From the NCBI GenBank assembly GCA_030018635.1, contig JASEHU010000010.1:1-17875 (forward strand): a DNA stretch of 17,875 nucleotides. The letters run 5' to 3'. Below the pieces are notes generated by a model. The model was not told the origin of the DNA. It saw only the letters and a list, made by a program, of their open reading frames with translations, and ran no database searches. This stretch comes from a bacterium (GTDB lineage Bacteria; UBA9089; CG2-30-40-21; SBAY01). Both the position numbers and the translations under genes were made by a program. How positions within the stretch are numbered: the stretch's first letter is position 1; every line of letters begins with the position of its first letter. Positions 1-6,294 of the stretch are shown in pieces.

Positions 1-101
1 AAAATGAATTTATCCTCTTGTTTTACACAAGTTAGCTATTCACGGACACCACCGAGAAATGAAGACCTGATTTCCAATTTTTAATTTTAAAGGATGTCCT
101 G

Positions 102-596
102 ATGAGTAGTAACATTAATATATTTGAGGATTCGGAAAATGATGTCATAGAAAAAGAAAAAGACACTATTCAAATGGTTAGTTTTTTACTAGCCAATGGA
201 TTATATGGAATAGATATCAGTGATATTAGAGAGATTATAAATCCAGGTAAAATTACTTATGTGCCTGGCAGTGCGGACTATATAAAAGGGGTAATGAATG
301 TCAGAGGAATGGTCATTCCAGTTGTTGATTTGGGTAAATTACTTGGATTACCTGAGATAGCATTTTCAGATAATACGCGAATTATCATTATAGAAACAAC
401 AAATGCTACCTCAGCCACAGGGACTACCTGTAAAATTGGCTGTTTAATAGATGAGGTGATGGATATTGTCCATGTTTTACCAAACAAGATTAATCCTCCA
501 CCATCTACCTTAGAAAAAAATAAGGCTAAATATATCAAAGGGGAAGTTCAGATTGGCGACAAATTAATGGCGATACTAGAATTAAAGAATATGTAG
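102..596 (+). CDS. cheW: CheW-like chemotaxis coupling protein
   Basis: This 164-residue protein is a single CheW domain with a short acidic N-terminal extension of about 20 residues. CheW proteins are cytoplasmic SH3-like adaptors that link chemoreceptors to the kinase CheA. The visible family pattern runs from MVSFLLANGLYGIDISDIREII through a VPGSADYIKGVMNVRG stretch to VIPVVDLGKLLGL, then a second half ending in a GEVQIGDKLMAILEL segment. An AAAGGA ribosome binding site lies 7 bases before the ATG. It is followed after two bases by a second CheW-like gene, so the two are probably co-transcribed. No cheA, receptor or cheY gene is in the window, so it could serve chemotaxis or another CheA-type pathway. 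Family assignment is firm; the exact pathway is inferred. Confidence 0.88.
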   Translation: MSSNINIFEDSENDVIEKEKDTIQMVSFLLANGLYGIDISDIREIINPGKITYVPGSADYIKGVMNVRGMVIPVVDLGKLLGLPEIAFSDNTRIIIIETTNATSATGTTCKIGCLIDEVMDIVHVLPNKINPPPSTLEKNKAKYIKGEVQIGDKLMAILELKNM

Positions 597-598
597 GG

Positions 599-1093
599 AT
601 GGTTTATTTTACTGTGAAAGTAAAAATTGGGGTGAGCGAAAGGGAAAAATCAGAAATTATGGAAATCGAGTTGATTTTCTTCAGGGTACAAAATCAACAA
701 TTTGGGGTTGAGATTAAATCAATAAACAGAATCCTTTCAACGAAACAAGTTTCAACGGAACAAGTTTCAACGAAACAAGTTTCAGTATCTAAAGATAACA
801 ATATTTATCTTAAAGGGTCGCAAATCCCTATTATAGATTTAGATTCTTATTTTATGCTGAACAGTCACAAGCAGAAGAGAAAAAGGGAAATTATTATTAT
901 TGAGTTAGATGGAATTAAAAAAGGGCTTTTGGTAGATGAAATTTTAAGGATTTTGACTTTAAATGTAGATAAGGTCAAGGTAGTTCCCTCATTTATAAAA
1001 AAAACCGCCCGAAAAGATTATTTCTGGGCAATAGCCCAGGTGGAGCAGGAGCTAATTCCGTTATTAGATGTAAGAAAATTAGTAGGGAATTAG
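599..1093 (+). CDS. Diverged CheW-like protein with repeat insertion
   Basis: This 164-residue protein is a second CheW-like domain. The recognisable parts are IELIFFRVQNQQFGVEI near residue 22, YLKGSQIPIIDLDSYF near residue 75, and the C-terminal QELIPLLDVRKLV. It lacks the usual RG of the loop before IPIIDL, so receptor or CheA binding may be altered. Residues 46-60 are three five-residue repeats (STKQV, STEQV, STKQV) encoded by a 15-bp tandem DNA repeat, placed in the loop where ordinary CheW has a Pro-rich turn. The ATG at 599 has no clear Shine-Dalgarno; an in-frame ATG at 659 would start right at the domain and is a real alternative. It follows the first CheW gene by two bases and probably depends on coupled translation. 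Confidence 0.72.
   Translation: MVYFTVKVKIGVSEREKSEIMEIELIFFRVQNQQFGVEIKSINRILSTKQVSTEQVSTKQVSVSKDNNIYLKGSQIPIIDLDSYFMLNSHKQKRKREIIIIELDGIKKGLLVDEILRILTLNVDKVKVVPSFIKKTARKDYFWAIAQVEQELIPLLDVRKLVGN
735..785 (+). repeat. 15-bp tandem repeat inside CheW-like gene
   Basis: Three consecutive units of TTTCAACGAAACAAG start at 735, 750 and 765, followed by a partial unit TTTCAG. The middle unit differs by one base (GGAAC for GAAAC). Each unit holds a small GAAAC-AA-GTTTC dyad with the next unit. The period is a multiple of three, so the reading frame is kept. Confidence 0.9.
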
Positions 1094-1102
1094 AGCATAA
1101 GT

Positions 1103-1306
1103 GGGACGGTTCACTTTTGTTTGAAATCTTGCGGTTAAAAAATGGATGTGGAATTAGAAATTGGAAATTGGAAATTAGGAAGAAATGCGAAATCATATCT
1201 TCTCTCTTGCCAATTTCAAATTTCTAATTTCAAATTTTCATTTCTAATTTCCAATTTCTAATTTCCAAAAGAAATCACAGGAAAAACGATGAAAATGAAC
1301 CGTCCC
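1103..1306. repeat. 204-bp fold-back element with 11-bp inverted ends
   Basis: The ends are GGGACGGTTCA at 1103-1113 and its exact complement TGAACCGTCCC at 1296-1306. Inside, a left arm (1150-1187) built from GAAATTGGAAATT words faces a right arm (about 1211-1267) built from the complementary AATTTCCAATTTC words, so the whole can fold back on itself. It carries no gene. It has the form of a non-autonomous inverted-repeat element, but I see no convincing target duplication. It lies in a gap of about 560 bases (1094-1653); the rest of that gap holds two short gene-remnant candidates, listed separately, and nothing I recognise in 1418-1561. Confidence 0.7.
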
Positions 1307-1417
1307 GAGATTGTTTATACTGATTGTTCCTGCATAAAAACCTTGCCTGATATATTATCTGATGACCAGACAAGGATTCTTCAGACGCTCAAGATAACCT
1401 TGCCCAAACAATTGTAG
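1289..1417 (+). pseudogene. 42-codon frame, possible transposase 3' remnant
   Basis: An ATG-started frame overlaps the right end of the fold-back element and reads on for 42 codons to TAG. It includes the stretch LPDILSDDQTRILQTLKITL. A pattern of LP, then acidic-Q, then IL..L resembles the last residues of some transposases, but I cannot name the family. There is no ribosome binding site of note. It could equally be a chance frame. Confidence 0.28.
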
Positions 1418-1561
1418 TTAGTAAAAAAAATCTGCCAATTCTTCATATCTTTTGAGTTTTCAAACAGTTAAAGGGTGTTTTGTATTTATGACTGGGGGGA
1501 AGCTCCGTTATATGTTATATTTTCTTGAAAAGGTAAATAATGAATTTTGAAGAGAGAAATA

Positions 1562-1627
1562 ATGAACAAGGATATATTTGACAAATGTAAAAATTACACC
1601 TTTGCAAGAAATTTGATTGAAAGTTGA
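1562..1627 (+). pseudogene. Remnant of PLP-dependent aminotransferase/KBL-type N-terminus
   Basis: A 21-codon frame begins ATG at 1562 after a GAAGAGAG-type purine run and reads MNKDIFDKCKNYTFARNLIES before TGA when taken whole. The DIF-KC-x-TFA pattern resembles, from memory, the first residues of aminotransferase class I/II (8-amino-7-oxononanoate synthase-like) proteins, in which a GLYPYF stretch normally follows; here the frame stops at that point. It overlaps the Shine-Dalgarno region of the next gene. It may be a deletion scar or simply a short upstream frame. Confidence 0.3.
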
Positions 1628-1653
1628 GGAGAAAAAAGGGAGATGGAATAAAT

Positions 1654-2511
1654 ATGAAAATATTGAGGGTTGGAGATATAAAAATAGGGATAGATTCAGA
1701 ACAGCGAGAAATTATGCAAATAGTTAATGAATTATATGAAACTTTCTTAATAGAAAAAGAGGATGTTCAAGATGTTCATTTTTCAGTAAACTTGACGATA
1801 AAAAAAATAGCTGAAGAGAAAATTAAATATTCGAAACAAAAAGTATTAATAAATAAAGTATTAATAAATACAAAGGAGATTAAACTATCCTCTATTTTTT
1901 TTAAAGGAAGAATTCTTCTTATGGAGAAAAAAGGAGAATTCTATATTTATAAAAGTGATATGGTAATAATGAAGATAGCAATAGAGAATCTTTTACGTAC
2001 GCTGGCTTCTTTTTTGTTAAGTGAGAATAATGGATTCTTACTACATGCAAGTAGTGTGTATACCGAGGAAGGAGGTATAATATTTTGTGGACTTTCGGGA
2101 GCAGGGAAAAGTACTGTAGCTAAATTTTCTCAAGAGTATACAGTTTTAACCGATGATCAGACAATAATTCAACTGATTAATGATAAATTTGTAGTTTTTG
2201 CAAGTCCATTTTGGGGAGTATTTAATAGAAAAACCAGAAATGGACTTACACGTAAAGATAGACTTGTCTGGGGTAAAGTAGATAAACTTTATTTTCTTAA
2301 GAAAGATACATCTGTTTTCATAAAATCCGTATCACAAAGAGAATTTATAGAAAGATTATTCCCTAATATAATATTATTTGTCCCTTATGAAAGCGTTAAA
2401 AGGAAACTCTTTGATTTAAGTGTAAAATTGATGGAACAGATTCCTTATTATGAATTACATTTTTTACCTGATAAATCATTTTGGGAAAAAATAAAAGAAA
2501 ACATTTCTTAA
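1654..2511 (+). CDS. HprK-like peptide/serine kinase of RiPP cluster
   Basis: This 285-residue protein belongs to the HPr kinase-like P-loop group. A Walker A motif GLSGAGKS lies at residues 146-153, preceded by a LLHASSV segment with His131 and followed by a TDD motif near residues 166-168, the arrangement seen in HprK relatives encoded in lasso and other PqqD-containing clusters. In paeninodin-type lasso clusters such kinases phosphorylate a C-terminal Ser/Thr of the precursor; here the precursor ends in Thr and has a Ser four residues earlier, so the same role is plausible but inferred. The start is taken as ATG 1654, which has a GGGAGA ribosome binding site; an in-frame TTG at 1624 would add ten residues. 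The first 120 residues resemble no domain I can name. It opens the RiPP cluster, 104 bases before the PqqD gene. Confidence 0.78.
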   Translation: MKILRVGDIKIGIDSEQREIMQIVNELYETFLIEKEDVQDVHFSVNLTIKKIAEEKIKYSKQKVLINKVLINTKEIKLSSIFFKGRILLMEKKGEFYIYKSDMVIMKIAIENLLRTLASFLLSENNGFLLHASSVYTEEGGIIFCGLSGAGKSTVAKFSQEYTVLTDDQTIIQLINDKFVVFASPFWGVFNRKTRNGLTRKDRLVWGKVDKLYFLKKDTSVFIKSVSQREFIERLFPNIILFVPYESVKRKLFDLSVKLMEQIPYYELHFLPDKSFWEKIKENIS

Positions 2512-2615
2512 TAATAAGAAAGACAATATGTTATAGCTTTTAAAACATCCATTGTTGAGATATTTAGAAAATTTAGTGCTCTAAAAATTAAGGAGTAAAG
2601 GAGGAGGAAATAAAA

Positions 2616-2882
2616 ATGATCCCAATAAAAAAAAATAAATTGGCTGAGAGAATAATAGATGGAGAAGCATTTGTTTTAGCAATGGAAGACAGTAAGTTCC
2701 ATACTTTGAATGAAGTGGGGAGTAGGATATTTGAATTGTGCGATGGGAAAAATTCCACAGAAAGAATAGTGGATATAATTTATTCAGAATATGAAGGAGA
2801 TAAAGATGGGATTCAAAGAGATGTTTTATCTTTTATACAACATCTTGAGAGTAAAAATCTAATTGACCTAAAAGAAGGTTAG
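2616..2882 (+). CDS. PqqD-like RiPP leader-binding protein (RRE)
   Basis: This 88-residue protein has the compact winged-helix outline of the PqqD family: N-terminal strands (about residues 10-30, including FVLAMEDSKFHTLNEVG), then a helix beginning GSRIFELCDG and a C-terminal helix with IQRDVLSFIQHLESKNLI. Such proteins are RiPP recognition elements that hold the leader peptide and present it to the modifying enzyme. Its length is typical for a free-standing PqqD. A strong AAAGGAGGAGG ribosome binding site precedes the ATG. The radical SAM gene starts four bases after its stop, so the two are co-translated and very likely act together on the peptide encoded at 3998. Confidence 0.9.
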   Translation: MIPIKKNKLAERIIDGEAFVLAMEDSKFHTLNEVGSRIFELCDGKNSTERIVDIIYSEYEGDKDGIQRDVLSFIQHLESKNLIDLKEG

Positions 2883-2886
2883 AAAC

Positions 2887-3924
2887 ATGAAGATAGAAGA
2901 AATTTTTAGAGAAAAATGCATAGAGAGAAGGATCCCAATGCATGTAATGTTAGAAATAACTTATAGATGTAACTTAAGATGTATACATTGTTATGTCGGA
3001 AAGGTGGAGAACGAACTTTCTCTTGAAGAAATAAAAAGAATATTATCTGAACTTTATAGTGCTAATGTTTTATTTTTAACATTTACAGGTGGAGAAATTT
3101 TTGTAAGGGAGGATTTTTTAGAAATTTTAAAATATGCAACAGAGAAACGATTTTGTATATTCTTAAAAACTAACGGTACTTTAATTACAGAAGAAATAGT
3201 TAAAGTAATAAAAGATTCAAATGTGGAGAAAGTTGAGGTAAGTCTTTATGGCGCTACAAGTACTGTTCATAACAATATTGTCAGAAAAAGTAATTCATTT
3301 GAAAAGACTATAAATGGTATAAAATTATTAAGAAAAGCGAGAATTAATGTAAGAATAAATACAGTAGTGTTATCTAAAAATATAAGTGAAATAAAAGACA
3401 TAAAAGAGTTGGCTACAACGTTAGGCACTTCTGTAAATTTCGATATATACATTTCACCTAAAACAGATGGTTCTATTTCTCCTCTTAAGTATAGATTGGG
3501 TGATAAAAAGATGTGTACTTTTTTAAAACAAGAGTTTCCAACACAACAAATAGTTCCAATTGAAGAAGCAGAGAAGATAGAAGAAAACTCAAGGAATGTA
3601 TTTTGTTCAGCAATAACTGGAGAAGTATGTATTATTTCTCCCACTGGAAAAGTTTATCCATGTGTAAACATGGATTTAGAATTAGGGGATATAAGAAAAA
3701 CAAAATTTATGGAAATTTTTAAAAATTCAAAAGAGTTGAATAAATTGCGAAATTTAAATCCTGCTTTGAGTCCATGTATGAAATGTGATTTATATTCATA
3801 TTGTTCTGTGTGTCCTGCTCAATCTTTACTTGAAGAAGGAGATATATTGAAGTGTCATTCTGAAGCTAAGCGAATTGCTCAACTACAAAGGAAAATTGAA
3901 AAGAGTTTTCAACAAGATTCCTAA
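2887..3924 (+). CDS. Radical SAM/SPASM peptide-modifying enzyme
   Basis: This 345-residue protein has a radical SAM core with the CxxxCxxC iron-sulfur motif (CNLRCIHC, residues 28-35) and a GGE motif (FTGGEIF) typical of SAM binding. The C-terminal third is a SPASM domain: a CSAITGEVC segment, GKVYPC, then CMKCDLYSYCSVC and a last Cys before SEAKRIA, enough ligands for auxiliary iron-sulfur clusters. SPASM enzymes of RiPP pathways make thioether, C-C or C-O crosslinks, epimers or other changes in precursor peptides; which one applies cannot be read from the sequence. The precursor gene follows 73 bases downstream and the PqqD partner directly precedes it. The two or three Cys of the precursor make a thioether product possible, but that is inference. 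Confidence 0.92.
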   Translation: MKIEEIFREKCIERRIPMHVMLEITYRCNLRCIHCYVGKVENELSLEEIKRILSELYSANVLFLTFTGGEIFVREDFLEILKYATEKRFCIFLKTNGTLITEEIVKVIKDSNVEKVEVSLYGATSTVHNNIVRKSNSFEKTINGIKLLRKARINVRINTVVLSKNISEIKDIKELATTLGTSVNFDIYISPKTDGSISPLKYRLGDKKMCTFLKQEFPTQQIVPIEEAEKIEENSRNVFCSAITGEVCIISPTGKVYPCVNMDLELGDIRKTKFMEIFKNSKELNKLRNLNPALSPCMKCDLYSYCSVCPAQSLLEEGDILKCHSEAKRIAQLQRKIEKSFQQDS

Positions 3925-3981
3925 CTTATGTTAAATTATCAAGTTAGAAATTTTGTGAAAGCTTAAAAAAATTTTAAAAAG

Positions 3982-3989
3982 AAGGAGGT
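3982..3989 (+). promoter_or_regulatory. Very strong Shine-Dalgarno of precursor gene
   Basis: AAGGAGGT matches the full anti-Shine-Dalgarno core and lies 8 bases before the ATG at 3998. It is the best ribosome binding site in the cluster, fitting the need for many precursor molecules per enzyme, and it decides the start of the short gene. Confidence 0.85.
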
Positions 3990-3997
3990 GAAATCCA

Positions 3998-4123
3998 ATG
4001 AAAAAGACATATAAAACTCCTCAAATAGTAACAGAAGAAGCATTTACAGCAACAGCTGCGTATTGTTGTAAAGCTGGCACTAACTTACCGCAGTGCAAAA
4101 AGAAGTCCTACCCCAAAACCTAA
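3998..4123 (+). CDS. RiPP precursor peptide, 41 residues
   Basis: This short gene encodes a 41-residue peptide starting MKKTYKTPQIVTEEAFTATA and continuing with a Cys/Lys-rich part containing YCCKAGTNLPQC, a KKK run and a final SYPKT. The leader has a Tyr-x-x-Pro motif (Tyr5, Pro8), the element that PqqD-like domains recognise in lasso peptide leaders. Cys23, Cys24 and Cys33, together with Tyr, Thr, Ser and Lys, offer modification sites. An ATAA stretch at residues 18-21 could be the leader-core boundary cut by the S26-type protein downstream. It sits between the radical SAM gene and a strong hairpin, has an ideal ribosome binding site, and is the only small frame here with all these traits. 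I know no named family that it clearly matches. The core is cationic, so an antimicrobial role is possible but not shown. Confidence 0.82.
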   Translation: MKKTYKTPQIVTEEAFTATAAYCCKAGTNLPQCKKKSYPKT

Positions 4124-4136
4124 ATGACTTCTTCGT

Positions 4137-4177
4137 CAGATACCCCCTTCTTTGAAGAGTGAAGAAGGGGGGATCTG
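4137..4177 (+). terminator. Hairpin after precursor gene (attenuator/processing)
   Basis: CAGAT at 4137-4141 pairs with ATCTG at 4173-4177, and CCCCCTTCTT at 4143-4152 pairs with AAGAAGGGGG at 4162-4171, leaving one A-G mismatch and a loop of about nine bases. The stem lies 13 bases after the precursor stop. Only a short, weak T-rich stretch follows, so partial termination or 3'-end protection of a short precursor transcript fits better than a full stop. No other promoter is evident before the next gene, so some read-through is expected. Confidence 0.72.
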
Positions 4178-4252
4178 TATATTTCCGTGATACAGAAAAA
4201 AGGCATCATTTTATCTACAAACAATGTTAAATACAAGGAGTGATATTGTAAA

Positions 4253-5446
4253 GTGGGCAAGAGGAGTGAAAACTTAATAATAAATTTATGTCTTCAGAAA
4301 GATAATGTAAATAATAAAGGTATATTTCTCACAAGGCTTTTGAAAGAAAATATTAATTGGTCTTACATAATTACGAAGATTTATCTTTATGGAATAGAAG
4401 GGTTGTTCTTTTATACTTTAACACAACTAAAATTAACAGACCGTATACCAGTTAAAATCTTAAACCTTTTAAGAAAGGCAGAAAAAGAAAAGATTAAAGT
4501 AAGTTTATTATTGGATAGTGAATTAGTTAAAATTTTACAAGTTTTCAAGAAGAATAATGTAAATTTTTTTTTATTAAAAGGCTGGCTACTAACTGAAATT
4601 ACTAAAATTGATAGGATTTTACGTATAGGTAAAAATGCAGATATAGATTTTTTAGTGCAAGGAAAAGATTTCTCTCTAATTAAAATAGTTATGGAAAAAA
4701 ATGGTTATCGTCCATATGCTGATCTGACAATTAAACTATCAAAGGTTGTAACTTACTTTATCCGTTTGTGTTTTAAACGGCATCAAAAGGAAATACTTAG
4801 AGGAATGAGATTTTATAATTCTTCAAGTAATTTAGCTATTGATTTTTACTCTGAGGAAGAAATTTTTTCAGTTGGACGCTGGCTTTGCAAAATTGATTCA
4901 GAGAAAGAGTGGGAGTATTTATGGAAAAATGCCCGAAGAATTGAAATAGGTAATAATAATGTTCAGATTTTACCATTAGAGGAATTAATATTAAATATAA
5001 GTGTACATTTTATCACTCAGCATGGTTTGAGCGAACTTTATTCTTTGTGGGATATTAGTGAAATTATTCATCAGTTTAATAAAGAAATAGACTGGAAAAG
5101 GTTAATAGAAATATCGAAAAAATATAGAAGTAAAAATATACTTTATTTCACCTTATCTTTAGCCAAAAATATATTTAATATCCCTATATCTGATATCTTT
5201 CTAAACCATTTAAGACCTGGTTTCCTCAAAAGATGGTTTTTTAAAATATTAATTGGGAAACAAATCCCTTTTAATTTTTTCCCAAGAAGGATATTTCCTG
5301 TAGTGGGAGAAGAATTAAGGTTTCTATTAAGTACCTGCTTTATGGCTGATAGTTTTAAGGATTTTGTCAAAATTAATGTTCTTTTGTCTTTGTTTATAAT
5401 TAACAGCCTCTTAAACCTGAAATCGGCAGGTAATTCAGAGCGTTAA
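4253..5446 (+). CDS. Nucleotidyltransferase-fold protein of RiPP cluster
   Basis: This 397-residue protein fits the NTP_transf_5 (PF14907) type. An FFLLKG motif at residues 105-110 is followed by an Arg-rich turn and NADIDFLV with Asp130 and Asp132, the expected metal-binding acidic pair of the nucleotidyltransferase fold. The remaining two thirds are helical and AT-rich. Such genes recur next to PqqD, HprK-like and ABC genes in lasso and capsule clusters; their substrate is mostly unknown. Nucleotidylation or another transfer to the peptide or to a lipid is possible. The start is a GTG with AAGGAG 12 bases upstream, a long spacing, but the frame is closed by a stop just upstream, so no longer form exists. 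It follows the precursor hairpin. Confidence 0.8.
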   Translation: MGKRSENLIINLCLQKDNVNNKGIFLTRLLKENINWSYIITKIYLYGIEGLFFYTLTQLKLTDRIPVKILNLLRKAEKEKIKVSLLLDSELVKILQVFKKNNVNFFLLKGWLLTEITKIDRILRIGKNADIDFLVQGKDFSLIKIVMEKNGYRPYADLTIKLSKVVTYFIRLCFKRHQKEILRGMRFYNSSSNLAIDFYSEEEIFSVGRWLCKIDSEKEWEYLWKNARRIEIGNNNVQILPLEELILNISVHFITQHGLSELYSLWDISEIIHQFNKEIDWKRLIEISKKYRSKNILYFTLSLAKNIFNIPISDIFLNHLRPGFLKRWFFKILIGKQIPFNFFPRRIFPVVGEELRFLLSTCFMADSFKDFVKINVLLSLFIINSLLNLKSAGNSER

Positions 5447-5530
5447 CCATGAACTTTATCCATGGAATAGATATTTCTTTATTAAGATATGCGGTTTCCC
5501 CAAAAATAGTGTAAGGAAAAAGACATTATT

Positions 5531-6115
5531 ATGTGTATAAAGAAAAAGAGATTGAAGATAGAAATGATTAAAGATTTAATCAAGAAGGAAGGATGTTCAA
5601 AATGGTGGTGGAAGATTCAAGGTTACAGTATGTGGCCTTTTTTTCATCCCAAAGATCAGGTTTTACTAAAGATGGGAATATCTTATGAAGAAATAAAAAT
5701 AGGAGATATAGTTTTATATGAGAATGGAGAATATTTTATACTCCATAGAGTAATTAATATCCAAAATAAAGTTACCTTAAAAAACTTTTTATTGAAAGGT
5801 GATTTTCTCCTTATAAATGACGGGATGATTCCAAGTGATGAAATAATAGCTAAAGTTGTTCTTTTAAAAAAATGCCAAATGATAATAAATATTGAAAATT
5901 CCACGATGGAAAAAGTTAATTTTATAATTGCAAAACTCTCCTTAATATTCTCACTCTTTTTTTCACCATTTTTTTTATTTAAAAGTTATATTCCATTAAT
6001 AATGTATGGATATTACCTTATATGGTGCTTAATAGGATGGGCTGTTTTAATATATATTTACATTAGCTATTTCTATTGCTTAATATTGGATGGAGGTAGA
6101 AAGGATATTATATAG
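5531..6115 (+). CDS. S24/S26 signal-peptidase-like membrane protein
   Basis: This 194-residue protein has the S26 catalytic pattern: IQGYSMWPF with nucleophile Ser33, an IGDIVLY segment, HRV with His72 and a LLKGD motif (Lys89, Asp91). The His in place of the usual Lys block points to the archaeal/ER-like (SipW-type) branch with a Ser-His pair. Unlike ordinary signal peptidase I, the membrane segments are C-terminal (about residues 130-185, two or three helices). In this context it is the best candidate for leader removal, as the ABC exporter has no peptidase domain. The ATG at 5531 has AAGGA 13 bases upstream; Met12 is an alternative. The present TAG stop is formed by the first bases of an inserted MITE; joining the flanks would extend the protein by ten codons to a TAA at 6250. 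Confidence 0.83.
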   Translation: MCIKKKRLKIEMIKDLIKKEGCSKWWWKIQGYSMWPFFHPKDQVLLKMGISYEEIKIGDIVLYENGEYFILHRVINIQNKVTLKNFLLKGDFLLINDGMIPSDEIIAKVVLLKKCQMIINIENSTMEKVNFIIAKLSLIFSLFFSPFFLFKSYIPLIMYGYYLIWCLIGWAVLIYIYISYFYCLILDGGRKDII

Positions 6116-6219
6116 GACTTACGCAAAACACCATTTTGATTGCCATATTTGGTGGTCATCGCCTTTCAATAACACTATATGTGGTGGGTGCTCTCTCATT
6201 TTGCGTAAGTCCTATTATA
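6108..6219. mobile_element. MITE-like insertion with 5-bp target duplication
   Basis: The element proper is 6113-6214 (102 bp), with ends TAGGACTTACGCAAAA (6113-6128) and TTTTGCGTAAGTCCTA (6199-6214), an exact 16-bp inverted repeat. It is flanked by TTATA at 6108-6112 and 6215-6219, a 5-bp target duplication. It has no coding capacity, so it must have been moved by a transposase encoded elsewhere. Its first three bases are the stop codon of the S26-type gene. The perfect ends and duplication suggest a recent insertion. Confidence 0.88.
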
Positions 6220-6294
6220 ATCTCTGAAACAACTCAACATTTCAATCAATAATTTAAGGAATAAGAAAAAATTTCACCTTATAAAGACTACAAA

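Noticed and set aside
1..84. An open frame entering from the left edge and ending TAA.
   Set aside because: Only 27 codons with no recognisable motif; too short to call the tail of a gene.
1654..4252. Calling the cluster a lasso peptide locus.
   Set aside because: The YxxP leader and accessory genes fit, but no asparagine-synthetase-like cyclase or transglutaminase-like B2 protease is in the window, and a SPASM enzyme is present.
5449..5514. A 21-codon ATG frame between the nucleotidyltransferase and S26-type genes.
   Set aside because: It has no good ribosome binding site and no recognisable features; its end overlaps the likely Shine-Dalgarno of the next gene. It could be a remnant but is not supported.
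6113..6214. Reading the 102-bp element as a plain transcription terminator.
   Set aside because: The exact 16-bp ends plus 5-bp direct target duplication show insertion; no T tract follows the right end.
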